From the NCBI RefSeq assembly GCF_027596085.1, contig NC_072464.1:16170624-16234623 (forward strand): a DNA stretch of 64,000 bases. The letters are read 5' to 3'. The position numbers and the translations under genes were made by a program. The notes under the pieces were generated by a model. That model ran no database searches, had not been told where the DNA came from, and was given only the letters and a program-made list of their open reading frames with translations. The stretch comes from Anoplopoma fimbria. Its lineage: Eukaryota > Chordata > Actinopteri > Perciformes > Anoplopomatidae. This document shows positions 36,484-62,253 of the stretch, in pieces. The first letter of the stretch is position 1. The number at the start of each line of letters is the position of its first letter.

Positions 36484-39125
36484 TAATTAACAAATGCTGT
36501 GTGCGTGACATTCATTTGCATTTGGAGAAAATGAAATGCAATGGTAATAACACTGACTCAACTCACTCCCTCATTGCTCACCTTGGCAACAGAGCCAGCC
36601 AGCTAACATCATCTGTAGCCTGATCCAACTGGTCCTGTTTAGCTTCATCATTAAAAGGAAGCCTTGACATTTCAATGGATACCACGTGCTTTTTACCATA
36701 ACATTTATTAACGAACCTGTTGAACTATAACATTAGCCCTTCTTTCAAGCAAAATTAATCAGACCTCACTGTGATCAATTTTTATTGGAACCAGTGTCTA
36801 ACAAAGACATATGTGAGATTGAGAGGATTGTCTTGATTTAAATGTGTAAAGATGGAGGATGTGCATACATTTCAAAATCCAAATGCACTACAGTAAAATC
36901 CTTTAACAGTATACAAGCAGTTCAATTTACGGTATTGTTGTATTATAGTTATACTGTCACATTACATAACACTCCTTCCAATGTCAGGGTTGTTCAAGAT
37001 GTTCTCTCTGATATGCAAGAGCACCCTCCTGAGTGCAACTGCTGCAGTTACAAGCATGTAAAAATACTAAGTAGGCCATTATCATCAGTTTAGTCTGTTA
37101 ATTGCAGGTAAATTAACAGATGTTTGAGGGATTCTGTTTCAATGTTGACTTAAACTGGCTTCTAAGCGATAGGGCCCCCGTGCCTCCAGAGGCTCATTTT
37201 GCCTGCCAGCGATCAGGATGGGACAGATGTGGCTGGGCAGGGTTCAGGTGGACCTTTTACAGGAGAGCTGAGACTGCTGGATCATCCTCAGTTTTTTAAT
37301 GGAGAGGTGAGAAAGCCTCTTGGTCACAGCACCAGGGGATGGTTCACAGCTGTTTTGTTAACATCCTATAGGAAAGGGACGGGGAGGGGTCTAATAATAG
37401 GTTTGCTTGTTTGCTGCACTTCATATTTTACATTGCATTTCTTCATTAATTAAACACGCTGCTCTCCGAAAACACAGAAAATATATTTTATATCAGAATT
37501 AAAATAAAGATTTCCTTCAGGAAAACTTGATTATCAGCCAAATCCTATTTACTCCTACCAACTTGAAATAAAATAGTTACTATCTTTAAATTAATATCAT
37601 CCGATTGAGTTTCTGCTTCTGGGCCCCCCGTCTCTCATGCCTGGTATAAAGCAACTGACACACATGCATGAAGATGAGAGGGATGACCTTGACGACCATC
37701 TGCCCATTAGGCCCCCTGGTAGATGTGAAGGATATTATAAGAGGATGTATGCAAATGGGAACGAGCTGTTTCACTGGGACTATGGCCCTAAAAAGCGTTG
37801 ACCTCCATAGATGTTAATCATCCAAATCACTCATGTGACCTCACATTAGTTTGTCCTTCTAGCACTATCTTGTATCAATGACGTCTTAGTAAAGTACACT
37901 TGGCAGACATTTCACACGTGACTGAAGTAAAAACCAAAGGGCTTCTGAATGATCAGAGGCTTCACTAGATGTGTCCATGTTTTGAATTGCTGCATGTCTA
38001 AAGGCTCCTGAAATACATATAGTAGGAACTGTTATGGATTTAAATGTTCTACGTCTCGACCTGGGCTCATACATGCACCTCATAATTATATTACTCTGTA
38101 TCATTCTTACACATCTGCCTTAAGCTGAAATTCTGAAACCTAATGTTTTTTTTCCTTCTTTGACGTTTCTTCTTTTCTGTCCCCACTCTCATCTCTGTGA
38201 TTGTTACCATTTGAATCAGTCATAAGAAAAGACTCAAGAAAACAGACTAGCTGGCAAATGTTTTACTAATAACTTTCATAAGAAATATATACCAAATGAC
38301 AGCATCAACAGAGAAAAAAAACATAAAGTCAAAAAGCACATTTAAATCAAGTAAAAGTTACATAAATATGTGTATGTGCTAAAGTCTTCATATACAGACT
38401 TTTTAAGACAACTGTGAAAATAAATAGTAAGTGTCAACTATAAACAGTATACAAACCTGAGGCTACAGTGTGGTTGTGCTGGTACACATCTCTTTACATA
38501 CAGTACCTTTTATACATTAAAACCTGAAAGTGTAGCAGAAGCTACAGTAGTTATGCTACAATACTCACAAAGTACACCTACAAAACGCTTTTGCTTTAAA
38601 GTATTAAGCAAATAACATCAAATCACTGTTCTGGAATGTATTAAGTATCCCATTTAAGGTTCCCACGGCAAATTCTCTCCTCGTGGTCTCAGGCATGAGG
38701 AGATCTGGGGAGCAAATAAAAACAATTCATTTATTGGCCAAATATAACCATTTGAGTAACTCTCAAAACCACCACTCCTCCTATTGACTGTCAAAGTTTG
38801 AGATCCTCAATTTGCTAAATTCACTGAATTTCTCTGATTTAATGAATTATGCCTTTGTTAATGGTTATGATGTTGTTATGGAAAAAGAAATTGAAAATCC
38901 TTTAACAAATAAATAAATCCTTTATGCTATGAATTACTTATTGAACAGATGAATGAATGCACAGATAACTAAATAAATAAATTATTAAATAAATGACAAA
39001 CATAATTTACTAAACTGACTTATGAGCTGACTGAACAAATGACTAAATACGTTAATTGGCTTAGTAATAATGTCTTATATAGTATTCATTATGATTATTA
39101 TATTACAATTATTATTATTAATCTT
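36484..39125. other. Intergenic sequence downstream of kansl1l
   Basis: AT-rich with ATT/AAT-rich words at 38,890-39,200. No firmly supported gene. A possible short alternative terminal exon at 38,654-38,704 is discussed in findings. Confidence 0.4.
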
Positions 39126-39131
39126 TTTATT
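39126..39131 (-). terminator. Candidate polyadenylation signal of kansl1l
   Basis: AATAAA on the minus strand, about 130 nt downstream of the kansl1l stop codon. The surrounding ATT repeats make such a hexamer easy to find by chance, so this is only a candidate. Confidence 0.4.
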
Positions 39132-39257
39132 ATTATTATTATTATCTACTTATAAAAGAAAAATATTTAGTAAAAACTTACTAAATTAATAAACAATTTG
39201 ATAAGAACAAAAATTCTGTATTTCCCAACTCACATTTTTTAAAAAAGGCACCATGTC

Positions 39258-54672
<15,415 letters not shown>

Positions 54673-54730
54673 TACCCCAGATAGTCAAAGTAGCCAAGGC
54701 GGCAAACTTCACAGCCTGCACCTTAAATCA

Positions 54731-54731
54731 C
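54731..54731 (-). other. 3' splice site of the first kansl1l intron
   Basis: The minus strand reads a run of T, then CTTTGTCAG, then GTGATTTAAG. This is a strong polypyrimidine tract and acceptor about 59 bp upstream of the ATG. The tract is directly preceded by a Tc1-type MITE, so the usual branch-point zone falls in transposon sequence. Confidence 0.65.
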
Positions 54732-54750
54732 CTGACAAAGAAAAAAAATA

Positions 54751-54941
54751 CAGTACCAGTCATTATTTTTATTTTTTTCTACATTGTAGACTAATATTGA
54801 AGACATCCAAACCATGAAGGAACACATATGGAATTATGTGGTAAACAAACAAATGCTCAACAAACCAGAATATGTTTTATATTTTAGATTCTTCAAAGTA
54901 GTTGAATGAGAAGGTGTGTCCAAACTTTTGACTGGTTACTG
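54751..54941. mobile_element. Tc1/mariner-type MITE, copy 3 (left end deleted)
   Basis: 191 bp; matches copy 1 but keeps only CAGTACCAGTCA of its left inverted end, then jumps to the internal T-rich part. The right end is complete. TA flanks are present. It lies in the first kansl1l intron, about 20 bp from the coding exon. Confidence 0.88.
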
Positions 54942-55152
54942 TACATGAAATCTACACTATTACATGTCTGTCGTAACCTCTGAAGATGCAATTAAATGTT
55001 GAATTGTTTGGCATAAACCGAGATAATGTCTCCATTAAATCTAAAACATTATGAAATATAATATTATAATAATAAGTGTAGTTCCAATAAGTAATTCAAA
55101 TAGTTTGATCTATTGGATAAATTACCTAATTTATGAATTTATTCATTATATA

Positions 55153-55375
55153 CAGTACCAGTCAAAAGTTTGGACACACCTTCTCATTCAATGGTTTTTC
55201 TATATATATATATTTTATTTTTTTTCTACATTGTAGATTAATATTGAAGACATCCAAACTATGAAGGAACACATATGGAATTGTGTGCTAAACAAACAAA
55301 TGCTCAACAAACCAGAATATGTTTTATATTTTAGATTCTTCAAAGTAGTTGAATGAGAAGGTGTGTCCAAACTTT
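55153..55375. mobile_element. Tc1/mariner-type MITE, copy 4 (right tip lost)
   Basis: Same family and orientation as copy 1, with a TATATATA expansion inside the T-rich part. The right inverted end breaks off after GTGTGTCCAAACTTT and runs into AT dinucleotide sequence (55,376-55,415), suggesting loss of the tip by repeat expansion or deletion. Confidence 0.88.
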
Positions 55376-55550
55376 ATATATATACATATGTATATCCCAA
55401 TATATATATATATATGTAATCCTGTCAATACACAGATCTGAGACAATAAAACTAAATGGTGGAGTCACTATTGATAAACACTGCATTGATTTAGTATTGA
55501 TGGGAGATATAGACACAGCACAGGCAGAGCAGCTGTAGTAAACAAACGTT

Positions 55551-55603
55551 ACGTTACGTCAACTATCTTACGTTGACGTAACGTAAGATAGTTGACGTAA
55601 CGT
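55551..55603. repeat. Perfect 24-bp-arm palindrome rich in ACGT
   Basis: Arms at 55,551-55,574 and 55,580-55,603 are exact reverse complements separated by GACGT. Each arm includes ACGTTACGTCAACTATC. TGACGTAA/TTACGTCA words, which resemble bZIP (CREB/ATF/PAR) sites, are repeated. It lies about 205 bp inside the first intron of kansl1l, close to its promoter. Confidence 0.9.
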
Positions 55604-55799
55604 TCGGTTAACGGGTCTATGGGGAAAATAGCGTAAACTGTCTGCAGCAAGCGGTGTATACTCGTTAATCACAGGTTAAAGTTGTTGTTAGTTTAACGTT
55701 AAATCAACTACGACGTTAACTAATCCGTGTTAAATATAAGCGCTACGCTAGTTACGTAAACGCGTCACTGAGTGTGTTTTTTACAACGTTCCGTAAACG

Positions 55800-56110
55800 T
55801 TACTCACCTGGTTGACGCTCAGCCGTTGACTCAACATCGTTCAGCCCGCTGGGAACCAACGCTAAATCTTTATCAATGTTAAATCAAAATGAAATCTGAC
55901 AGATTGTCTGGTATTCCAACAACAGTGACATTTATTCTTGTTCTCCTCTCCTCTCATCCGCCGCTGCTCCTCCTTCTCCTTCTTCTCCTCCTTCTCCTCC
56001 TTCTCCTTCTCTCATCAACCGCCTAGAGGCTGAGACACAGCTGAACGAGGAGGGGCTGGACCAGACCCGTGGTGCGTTCACGGCCTCTGCAGAAGCTCAG
56101 ACTTTGGAGA
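55800..56110 (-). promoter_or_regulatory. Probable kansl1l promoter region
   Basis: A locally GC-richer block with CpGs (ATCCGCCGCTGCTCC, CCAGACCCGTGG, TGCGTTCACGGCC) lies directly upstream of the 5' non-coding exon. It includes a CTC/CTT polypyrimidine stretch at 55,940-56,015. There is no TATA box. This is typical of a housekeeping promoter; the call rests on position and composition. Confidence 0.55.
55808..55870 (-). other. kansl1l 5' non-coding exon (upstream limit unknown)
   Basis: The minus strand shows an exon end AACCAG followed by the donor GTGAGTAACG at 55,807. It pairs with the acceptor at 54,731 to give a 5' leader. The leader holds a 12-codon upstream open frame (MLSQRLSVNQ then VI and stop across the junction). 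The transcription start cannot be placed; 55,870 is a placeholder within the GC-richer block. Confidence 0.55.
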
Positions 56111-56304
56111 ACGCAGAGTGAAAAAAAAATGCCACTTCCCAAATCCTGTATTTATTTTTTTCTTCTTCTTAATTGAAGTTACTTGAATTTTAGTATTGTT
56201 TTTAGTATGTTATCTTATGTTCGTTTACTATTTTATGTTTACCTATTTCACTTGATTTTATTTATTTTGTTTGTTTATTTGATTGTCACTTGTTATTCCA
56301 TTTT

Positions 56305-56535
56305 AAGATAAGATAAGATAAGATAAGATAATCCTTTATTAGTCCCGCAGCGGGGAAATTTGCAGGCTTACAGCAGCATAGAGGATAGTGCACACAAGAG
56401 ACATAGTAAAAGAAAGACAAGATAAAAATTAAAAATTAAAAATTAAAAATTAAAAAAAAAACAAGTATTATAAATAAGTAACAAAAACAGTAGAAAAACA
56501 CAACAACTGAAATATAATATTTACAGACAGAAAAA
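56305..56535 (-). mobile_element. Truncated LINE 3' tail with (TAAGA)n end
   Basis: On the minus strand it ends CTGCAAATTTCCCCGCTGCG, GGACTAATAAAGGATTATCT, then TTATC repeats. Same family as 44,825-44,968 but in the opposite orientation. The internal AAAATT repeats (56,427-56,452) are a private expansion. Confidence 0.72.
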
Positions 56536-56584
56536 AACTATTTTAACTATTATTGCAAAGTGTTAAAATAGTTTTTTTCTGTCT
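56525..56584. repeat. Perfect inverted repeat, 23-bp arms, 14-nt loop
   Basis: Arm 56,525-56,547 (begins AGACAGAAAAAAACTA) is the exact reverse complement of 56,562-56,584. The first arm belongs to the truncated LINE tail, so the second arm looks like a small inverted duplication at its truncated 5' end. Confidence 0.88.
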
Positions 56585-56610
56585 TTTTTTTTTTTCTTAG
56601 TTTAGTTTTA

Positions 56611-56755
56611 CATTACATTACATTACAGTCATTTAGCAGACGCTTTTATCCAAAGCGACTTACAGTCAGTAGTATGTTACATGTCATTCACCCATTCACA
56701 CACTGATGACAGGCTACCATGCAAGGTGCCTCCATCAGACATCCTAACGATTGTT
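56611..56755. mobile_element. Dispersed fish repeat (CATTTAGCAGACGC family)
   Basis: Starts with CATTA units, then AGTCATTTAGCAGACGCTTT and TATCCAAAGCGACTTACAG, words found throughout teleost genomes in a SINE-like repeat. Its ends are not exact here. Confidence 0.65.
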
Positions 56756-56969
56756 TTTGATGTTTCTTCTATTGCACTGTTTTGCTGCCTTGTCTGTCGA
56801 AGCACTTTGTAAACCTTGTTTTTAAAAGGTGCTATATAAATAAAGTTATTATTATTTTTATTATTACTTCATTGCTTTACTTTAATAAATGTAATGTTAA
56901 GGTTTGATTGTACCCGAAAGAACCAATGTGGACTCAAAATGTACTTTTCCTAATTATAGGTGATACGTA

Positions 56970-57196
56970 CAGTACCAGTCAAAAGTTTGGACACACCTTC
57001 TCATTCAACTACTTTGAAGAATGTAAAATATAAAACATATTCTGGTTTGTTGAGCATTTGTTTGTTTACCACATAATTCCATATGTGTTCCTTCATAGTT
57101 TGGATGTCTTCAATATTAATCTACAATGTAGAAAAAAATAAAAATAAAGAAAAAACATTTAATGAGAAGGTGTGTCGAAACTTTTGACAGGTACTG
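56970..57196. mobile_element. Tc1/mariner-type MITE, copy 5 (reverse orientation)
   Basis: 227 bp; the interior is the reverse complement of copies 1-4. TA flanks both ends. The left end is perfect; the right end has two mismatches (GTGTCGAAAC and TTGACAGGTACTG). It is flanked on both sides by TAGGTGATACGTA, longer than the TA expected from Tc1 insertion. Confidence 0.9.
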
Positions 57197-59279
57197 TAGG
57201 TGATACGTAGGTGTGAAGTGAACTGCATTCACTAGAAAAGAAAAGAAAATTGAATCTGTCATTTTTTGTCTCTTGTAATTATTATGTTTTTTACTTATCA
57301 TCTTATAACCAACAAAACTTGGCAAAATATCTTATAATTATGAGAGTCCTATTTCATAACTATCTCATATCCAAAAGTTATTTCATAAGAAAAAAAAACA
57401 TCTGGATCTCATAATTATGGAGGCCTAAGTTTTAGTAACAGTAAAGGTAAGATTTTTCTTCATAATGATGAGTCATCCTAATAACAATATACAGACGGTG
57501 TGACTGTGAGATCCTTTATCTGAATTATAGAACTAGTTTTATATCTTGTAAATTAACTAAGTCACAATAACTGAATACAGTTTTCTTGTTCAATGTTTGA
57601 GATTGGACAGGATATAGAGGACCACCTTGTCTCTTTTTTAATTTTATGAATCCTCATTATGTGAGCCTTGACGTGGTGTCTGAACACTGAAAAGTTGCAG
57701 GAATCATGGAACATTTATGGCCCAACAACAAACCGATGACCTAAATTTGCATGCCTTTGGCAGAACTGTGACATGGAAAACATAATCTCAAAACAATATG
57801 ATGATTTATTTTGTCCAATTTGTTAAGTATGCAACAGCGACACAGACATAATTTAAACTACTAAAAATGAATACATGTGATTTATGTTAGATACATTTTA
57901 TTGATGAGACGCAGTAAGCTTGAGCCTTATATGAGAATTACAAAAGAAGCATAAATCTGTACCTCATATCGACAGAATGACGCACAATAATATGAAACAG
58001 TAAAATCACTTTTCCGCTTGTTTTTTAAAAATTTGCCCCAATTCAGAAACTGGTCTTTCACAATGCAATTGTCAAACCTTCATAGGTCGTTCATGTGTGT
58101 TTATGCCGGGTATGCAACATTTCCGACAGACCTTGAAGGCATCATTTTGGAACGTTGTCTTCTTATTTACAGTGTACGGTTTGACCTCTGCCAGCATCAA
58201 AGGTTAAAATCATTGACAGAAATATATTGTCAAGAATTATGTCAAGAAGTAAATAAAAGTAGCAATATAATGCTGTAAAAATACTCTGCTACTAGTATAT
58301 CCTGTATTTAAGTATGTATGATCAGAAAAAACTCAAACTGTAAAGAGTCAAAGCAGTCTATGTAAAAATACATAAATAATATTATGTTTTGTACTACTAT
58401 AAATCATATAAATTATCATTGCTAAAGCATTCATGTGTAAATTGCATTTAACTGTTGTAAACAGTCAGAGCTAATTTGGACTATTTTATAATTGGTTAGG
58501 AAGCTAATCTGTAACAATGCATCACATATTATCTCAAAAGTTTTGTGTGTGCATTGCAATGTTACAAAATTAAGTACAATAGTGCCCTTTTTTTGATATG
58601 AAGTAAAAGCATGAAGTGGCAAGAATTGGGGGAAAAAATACAGTACTTGAGAAAATGTACTTTGTTACATTCCTTCATTCCTCTCGGCAATAACTTTCAG
58701 GTGGCAACTGTATTTTACTGTACAGTATTCTTCACAGATTTCAGAAAGCCCAGGACCAACGCAGCTCTTTTAGAAAGGGGTGGATCAACACATAAGGCTT
58801 GTTTATGTGTTGATCCTATGAATGAACTCATTTATAGGTGATAATTACTTTTCAAGGGAAATACTTCAAAACCTGTTTGAGGAATGAGGATGGCAGGAAT
58901 GAATTAATTGATCAAATACAATTTGTCATTTTATATTTGAATATATTAGCTGAAACTGGCAGCTTTCCAGCTACTGAATTCTGAATCAATGCATATGAAA
59001 AGCAGGAATCAAGCATTTACAGAGTTGTACATATAATATGTAATAATGAAGTTATCATTTCTTACAGTTGATTGGCATCTAAATGTTTATAACATAAAAT
59101 CACAATATTTCATAAACATCTGAGGTTTAAATAGTTCCATATTTCAACAAAACATGTAAGTAGCTCTGATCCCCTACAATAATATTCCAAGCTTCAGGAG
59201 CAGCTTGCATCCATGTAGATCCATAAGTGTCTTAGGTTGACCTCAGCAGAGGCCTGGTCTTCTGGCTTGAGCTTCAGTA
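57197..59279. other. Intergenic, no gene recognised
   Basis: AT-rich sequence between the repeats and the receptor gene. The 3' UTR of the receptor (minus strand) should extend into its right end, but no convincing polyadenylation signal was fixed. Confidence 0.45.
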
Positions 59280-60314
59280 TCATACTCCTTGTTCAGACGG
59301 TTGTTCTTGAGGTGCTTTGCAGCACTGAGTTGCCCTTAGCCAGATGTGCGCTGCTCTCTGCCTGAATACAGCCTGACCAGCTCCCAGGTTAAACAAAGTG
59401 CCCAACATGTACAGGTTGATGACAGTGAAATAGGTATATGCACCACTGATCATATATAAACCACCCCCAGGAAAAGACCTGTGCAGAGTCCACATAGAAC
59501 ATATCACATAGAGAACTCCCTGTAGGATGCCGGTGACGGCGACCCTCAACTGATTCCTTAACTTTGGACAGGACAGAGGTTGTCCATTTGCTGCCATACG
59601 ACGCATGTGTCCAGACAGGTAGAATACAATAGAACCACTGGAGTTCACCATAACACACAGACACAAAATAAAATGGGCCTTCAGTATGTGAAACACAATG
59701 TCAAACATACCTGCTGGGAACATTTTCCAGAAATCTCTCACATGCACATCATAAACCACTGTGGAATCGTTGCTAGACTTGAATCCATCACGAGGAATGG
59801 CAAGAAAAAACATGATGGAAAGAGCCAATAAACTGTAAATTCTCTCAGTGACCCAAATGCAGTAGATGATGGATTTGACATTCTTCTTCATCCAGATGAA
59901 GAGAGCTCTCCGCGCAGGTACAATCTGGCTGCAATAGAAGAAGTTCAGCCAGACAGAGGAGGTCATACTATTGCACACACTGCAGACCACCAGCAAATGT
60001 ATGATATGGGTAATCGTCATGCTATGACCATGTAGTATAGAAAAGAGCGTCGCAATAATTGACACCAAGTAAGATATTGTAGAGCCAATCAAGGTCCCCA
60101 GGAGAAGCTTTAGAGGTTGCTTGAACCTTTTTCCGTGAAGTGGACGGACCATGCAATAAATGTAAAATCCAGTAGTCACAATGCTAAGAATAATTTGAGA
60201 ACCATTAATTCGGAAATAGGATTGAAATTCCTTCTGTAATATTTGAACGCTTTCCATTTTGGTGTCTTCTTCCCTTGTAGCAAGCTTACAAATAAATCCA
60301 GTGAAGCTCTCCAA
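59280..60314 (-). CDS. Seven-transmembrane receptor, probable bitter taste receptor (T2R family)
   Basis: Intronless gene of 344 codons. A Met at residue 20 (60,257) gives the short N-terminus usual for T2Rs and is the likelier start. Hydrophobic segments lie near residues 41-57, 67-92, 102-131, 148-174, 203-236, 255-277 and 285-312. SVWLNFFYCSQIVPARRALF (TM3 to loop 2) and HMRRMAANGQPLSCPKLRNQ before TM6 (then LRVAVTGILQG) resemble fish T2R text. So does NLGAGQAVFRQR at the end of TM7. N182-D-S in the second outer loop is a glycosylation site of the kind conserved in T2Rs. T2Rs sit in taste-cell membranes, bind bitter compounds and signal through gustducin and PLC-beta-2. It stands alone here. 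A V1R/ORA-type receptor is the main alternative. Confidence 0.72.
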   Translation of the reverse strand: MESFTGFICKLATREEDTKMESVQILQKEFQSYFRINGSQIILSIVTTGFYIYCMVRPLHGKRFKQPLKLLLGTLIGSTISYLVSIIATLFSILHGHSMTITHIIHLLVVCSVCNSMTSSVWLNFFYCSQIVPARRALFIWMKKNVKSIIYCIWVTERIYSLLALSIMFFLAIPRDGFKSSNDSTVVYDVHVRDFWKMFPAGMFDIVFHILKAHFILCLCVMVNSSGSIVFYLSGHMRRMAANGQPLSCPKLRNQLRVAVTGILQGVLYVICSMWTLHRSFPGGGLYMISGAYTYFTVINLYMLGTLFNLGAGQAVFRQRAAHIWLRATQCCKAPQEQPSEQGV

Positions 60315-60341
60315 CTCAATGCAATTTAACGAATAAGAGGT

Positions 60342-60360
60342 ATTTGCATCAAATGCAAAT
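60342..60360. promoter_or_regulatory. Inverted pair of POU octamers upstream of the receptor gene
   Basis: ATTTGCAT at 60,342-60,349 and its reverse complement ATGCAAAT at 60,353-60,360 are separated by CAA. The pair begins 85 bp upstream of the Met-20 ATG. Exact octamers are classic POU-factor sites. Binding here is inference. Confidence 0.6.
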
Positions 60361-61672
60361 CAGAATATGTAATATCGCATGGAAAAAAGAATAGAGACAT
60401 TACTTCGCGTTTGTTTATCATGGGGTGATAATTATTTTACAACATGACTATTTGTGATTGACTTCACAAAGTTTGTTTTCCAAGCACGTAGATTTAAGTT
60501 TAGAAAGTTGATATTTTTATAACATAAATCAGAGAGTTAGAGAATCTACACAATGTCTGAAAACTGAAACAGTAAGCGGATCATATGAAGTTAAAGGGCT
60601 AACATCAGGCACATTTTTTGCAGTTTGGTTCAGGAGGGTCAGAGAACCATTGATTTATATGAAAGTCTGCTCATCCAGAACAACGTATTGATGTCAAAAG
60701 GAAGTTGTGCCTCTGTGTGTCTGTTTAGGTCTCAAGAGACTTTGTAGGAAGCTCGGAAAACCAACATAAATGAGCTAGAACTGTCACATTAGCTTATGAA
60801 AACAACTGTACCTTCAAAGGAAGAATAAATGAGCATTTAAGAGACATCTTACAATATATGTGGATCTACAACATGTGAGCCATTTGTTTGATGGAAATCA
60901 TATTTCAGATAAAGCATTGTGTTGCTGTTTTGGGGGTTGTTTTAGTGAACACAATGTTGTGTTGACAGTGCATGCTTACTATGGTGACTTAGTTGTCATG
61001 TCTGATTTCTCTTGATATTCTTAACAATGTAGATTAGAAGAAGGTTTAAGAAAACAGTTTGACATTTACAAACATGCCTCTTAGCTCTCTCGCCAAGAGT
61101 TTGATTAGTAGATCAATAACACTCTTGTGTCTGTGCGTTAAGTCCTTAAAATGCTAAAATTATATTAGCAAATGTCACAATGAAAACTGTCTTTTTTAAT
61201 TGTGTCCCATTCTTACTGAGTCAAGATTCACTTATTTTTTGCAAACTACAGTTTCCACTTACTCAAACTCAGGAAGCGCCTTTGTTCTAGTTATAAAATA
61301 TGACATAGTTTGTTCTGTTCTTGTTGCACTACATGCTACTAAAACATTCTATAAATGGGCAAAAAAAAAATGTAAGCTATATAAATTCAAACTCAAACTG
61401 TTAAATACAAAATATTAATGAAACAAAAAACGTAATAAATATGAAAACAATTAGGAGAATGGATTGCGAGAAAACCTGCTGTGCAAAAATTTTATTTAAA
61501 TAAGCACATCTGACTAAAACGCCAGAAACAACAGATGACATAAACTGAGAGACAAAAATAGTCACATAAAAATAATACTCCATGTCAGAAATGGCAAACT
61601 AATTATGATACAGCTTTACATTCTTTGCAGTCATTGACAGTAATGATCCTTCTGGTACAGTTAATTTCTCCT
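60361..61672. other. Intergenic between the receptor and heg1
   Basis: AT-rich; upstream flank of the receptor gene. No exon or mobile element supported. Confidence 0.45.
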
Positions 61673-61819
<147 letters not shown>

Positions 61820-62234
61820 CAAGCCACATGTCTATCCCTCTTCAGTCTGTCAGTGTGTAAATGAGATGTCCATTATGCTACATGTCAAGGACTTGGACAT
61901 AAAGGGAATAAATAAATGTCGGCATCAGAATTCAAAGTTGTTCATCAGTTTCTATTAAACAGACCTTTGTGCATCCTTCAGTGGTTTGTTACTGTCTGGT
62001 TTCATCAATACTTAATTCTTAGACTATTCAAATCACAGCAGTGGCACACACATATTCATATTTCAGCGCTTAAAGGACCATATCAATGTTTTTGCATGTT
62101 CTAGTCTATTTGCTACACGTCACATACATTTCAAATTACTGCAGGTTTTTTTTTTGGGGGGGGGGGTTTCCACATTCCTGGGGTTCAATAAATCACATCC
62201 CTGCCTGTGAGCACAGTAAACACCATCTCTGTTT

Positions 62235-62240
62235 TTTATT
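62235..62240 (-). terminator. Candidate polyadenylation signal of heg1
   Basis: AATAAA on the minus strand about 490 nt after the heg1 stop codon, directly downstream of a perfect hairpin. The most upstream good hexamer I saw in the 3' flank. Confidence 0.45.
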
Positions 62241-62253
62241 AATAATTGTGCAT

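Noticed and set aside
37199..37453. Open frame MPASDQDGTDVAGQGSGG with a possible donor nearby
   Set aside because: Composition is somewhat exon-like, but there is no recognisable family, no paired acceptor in phase and no neighbouring exon.
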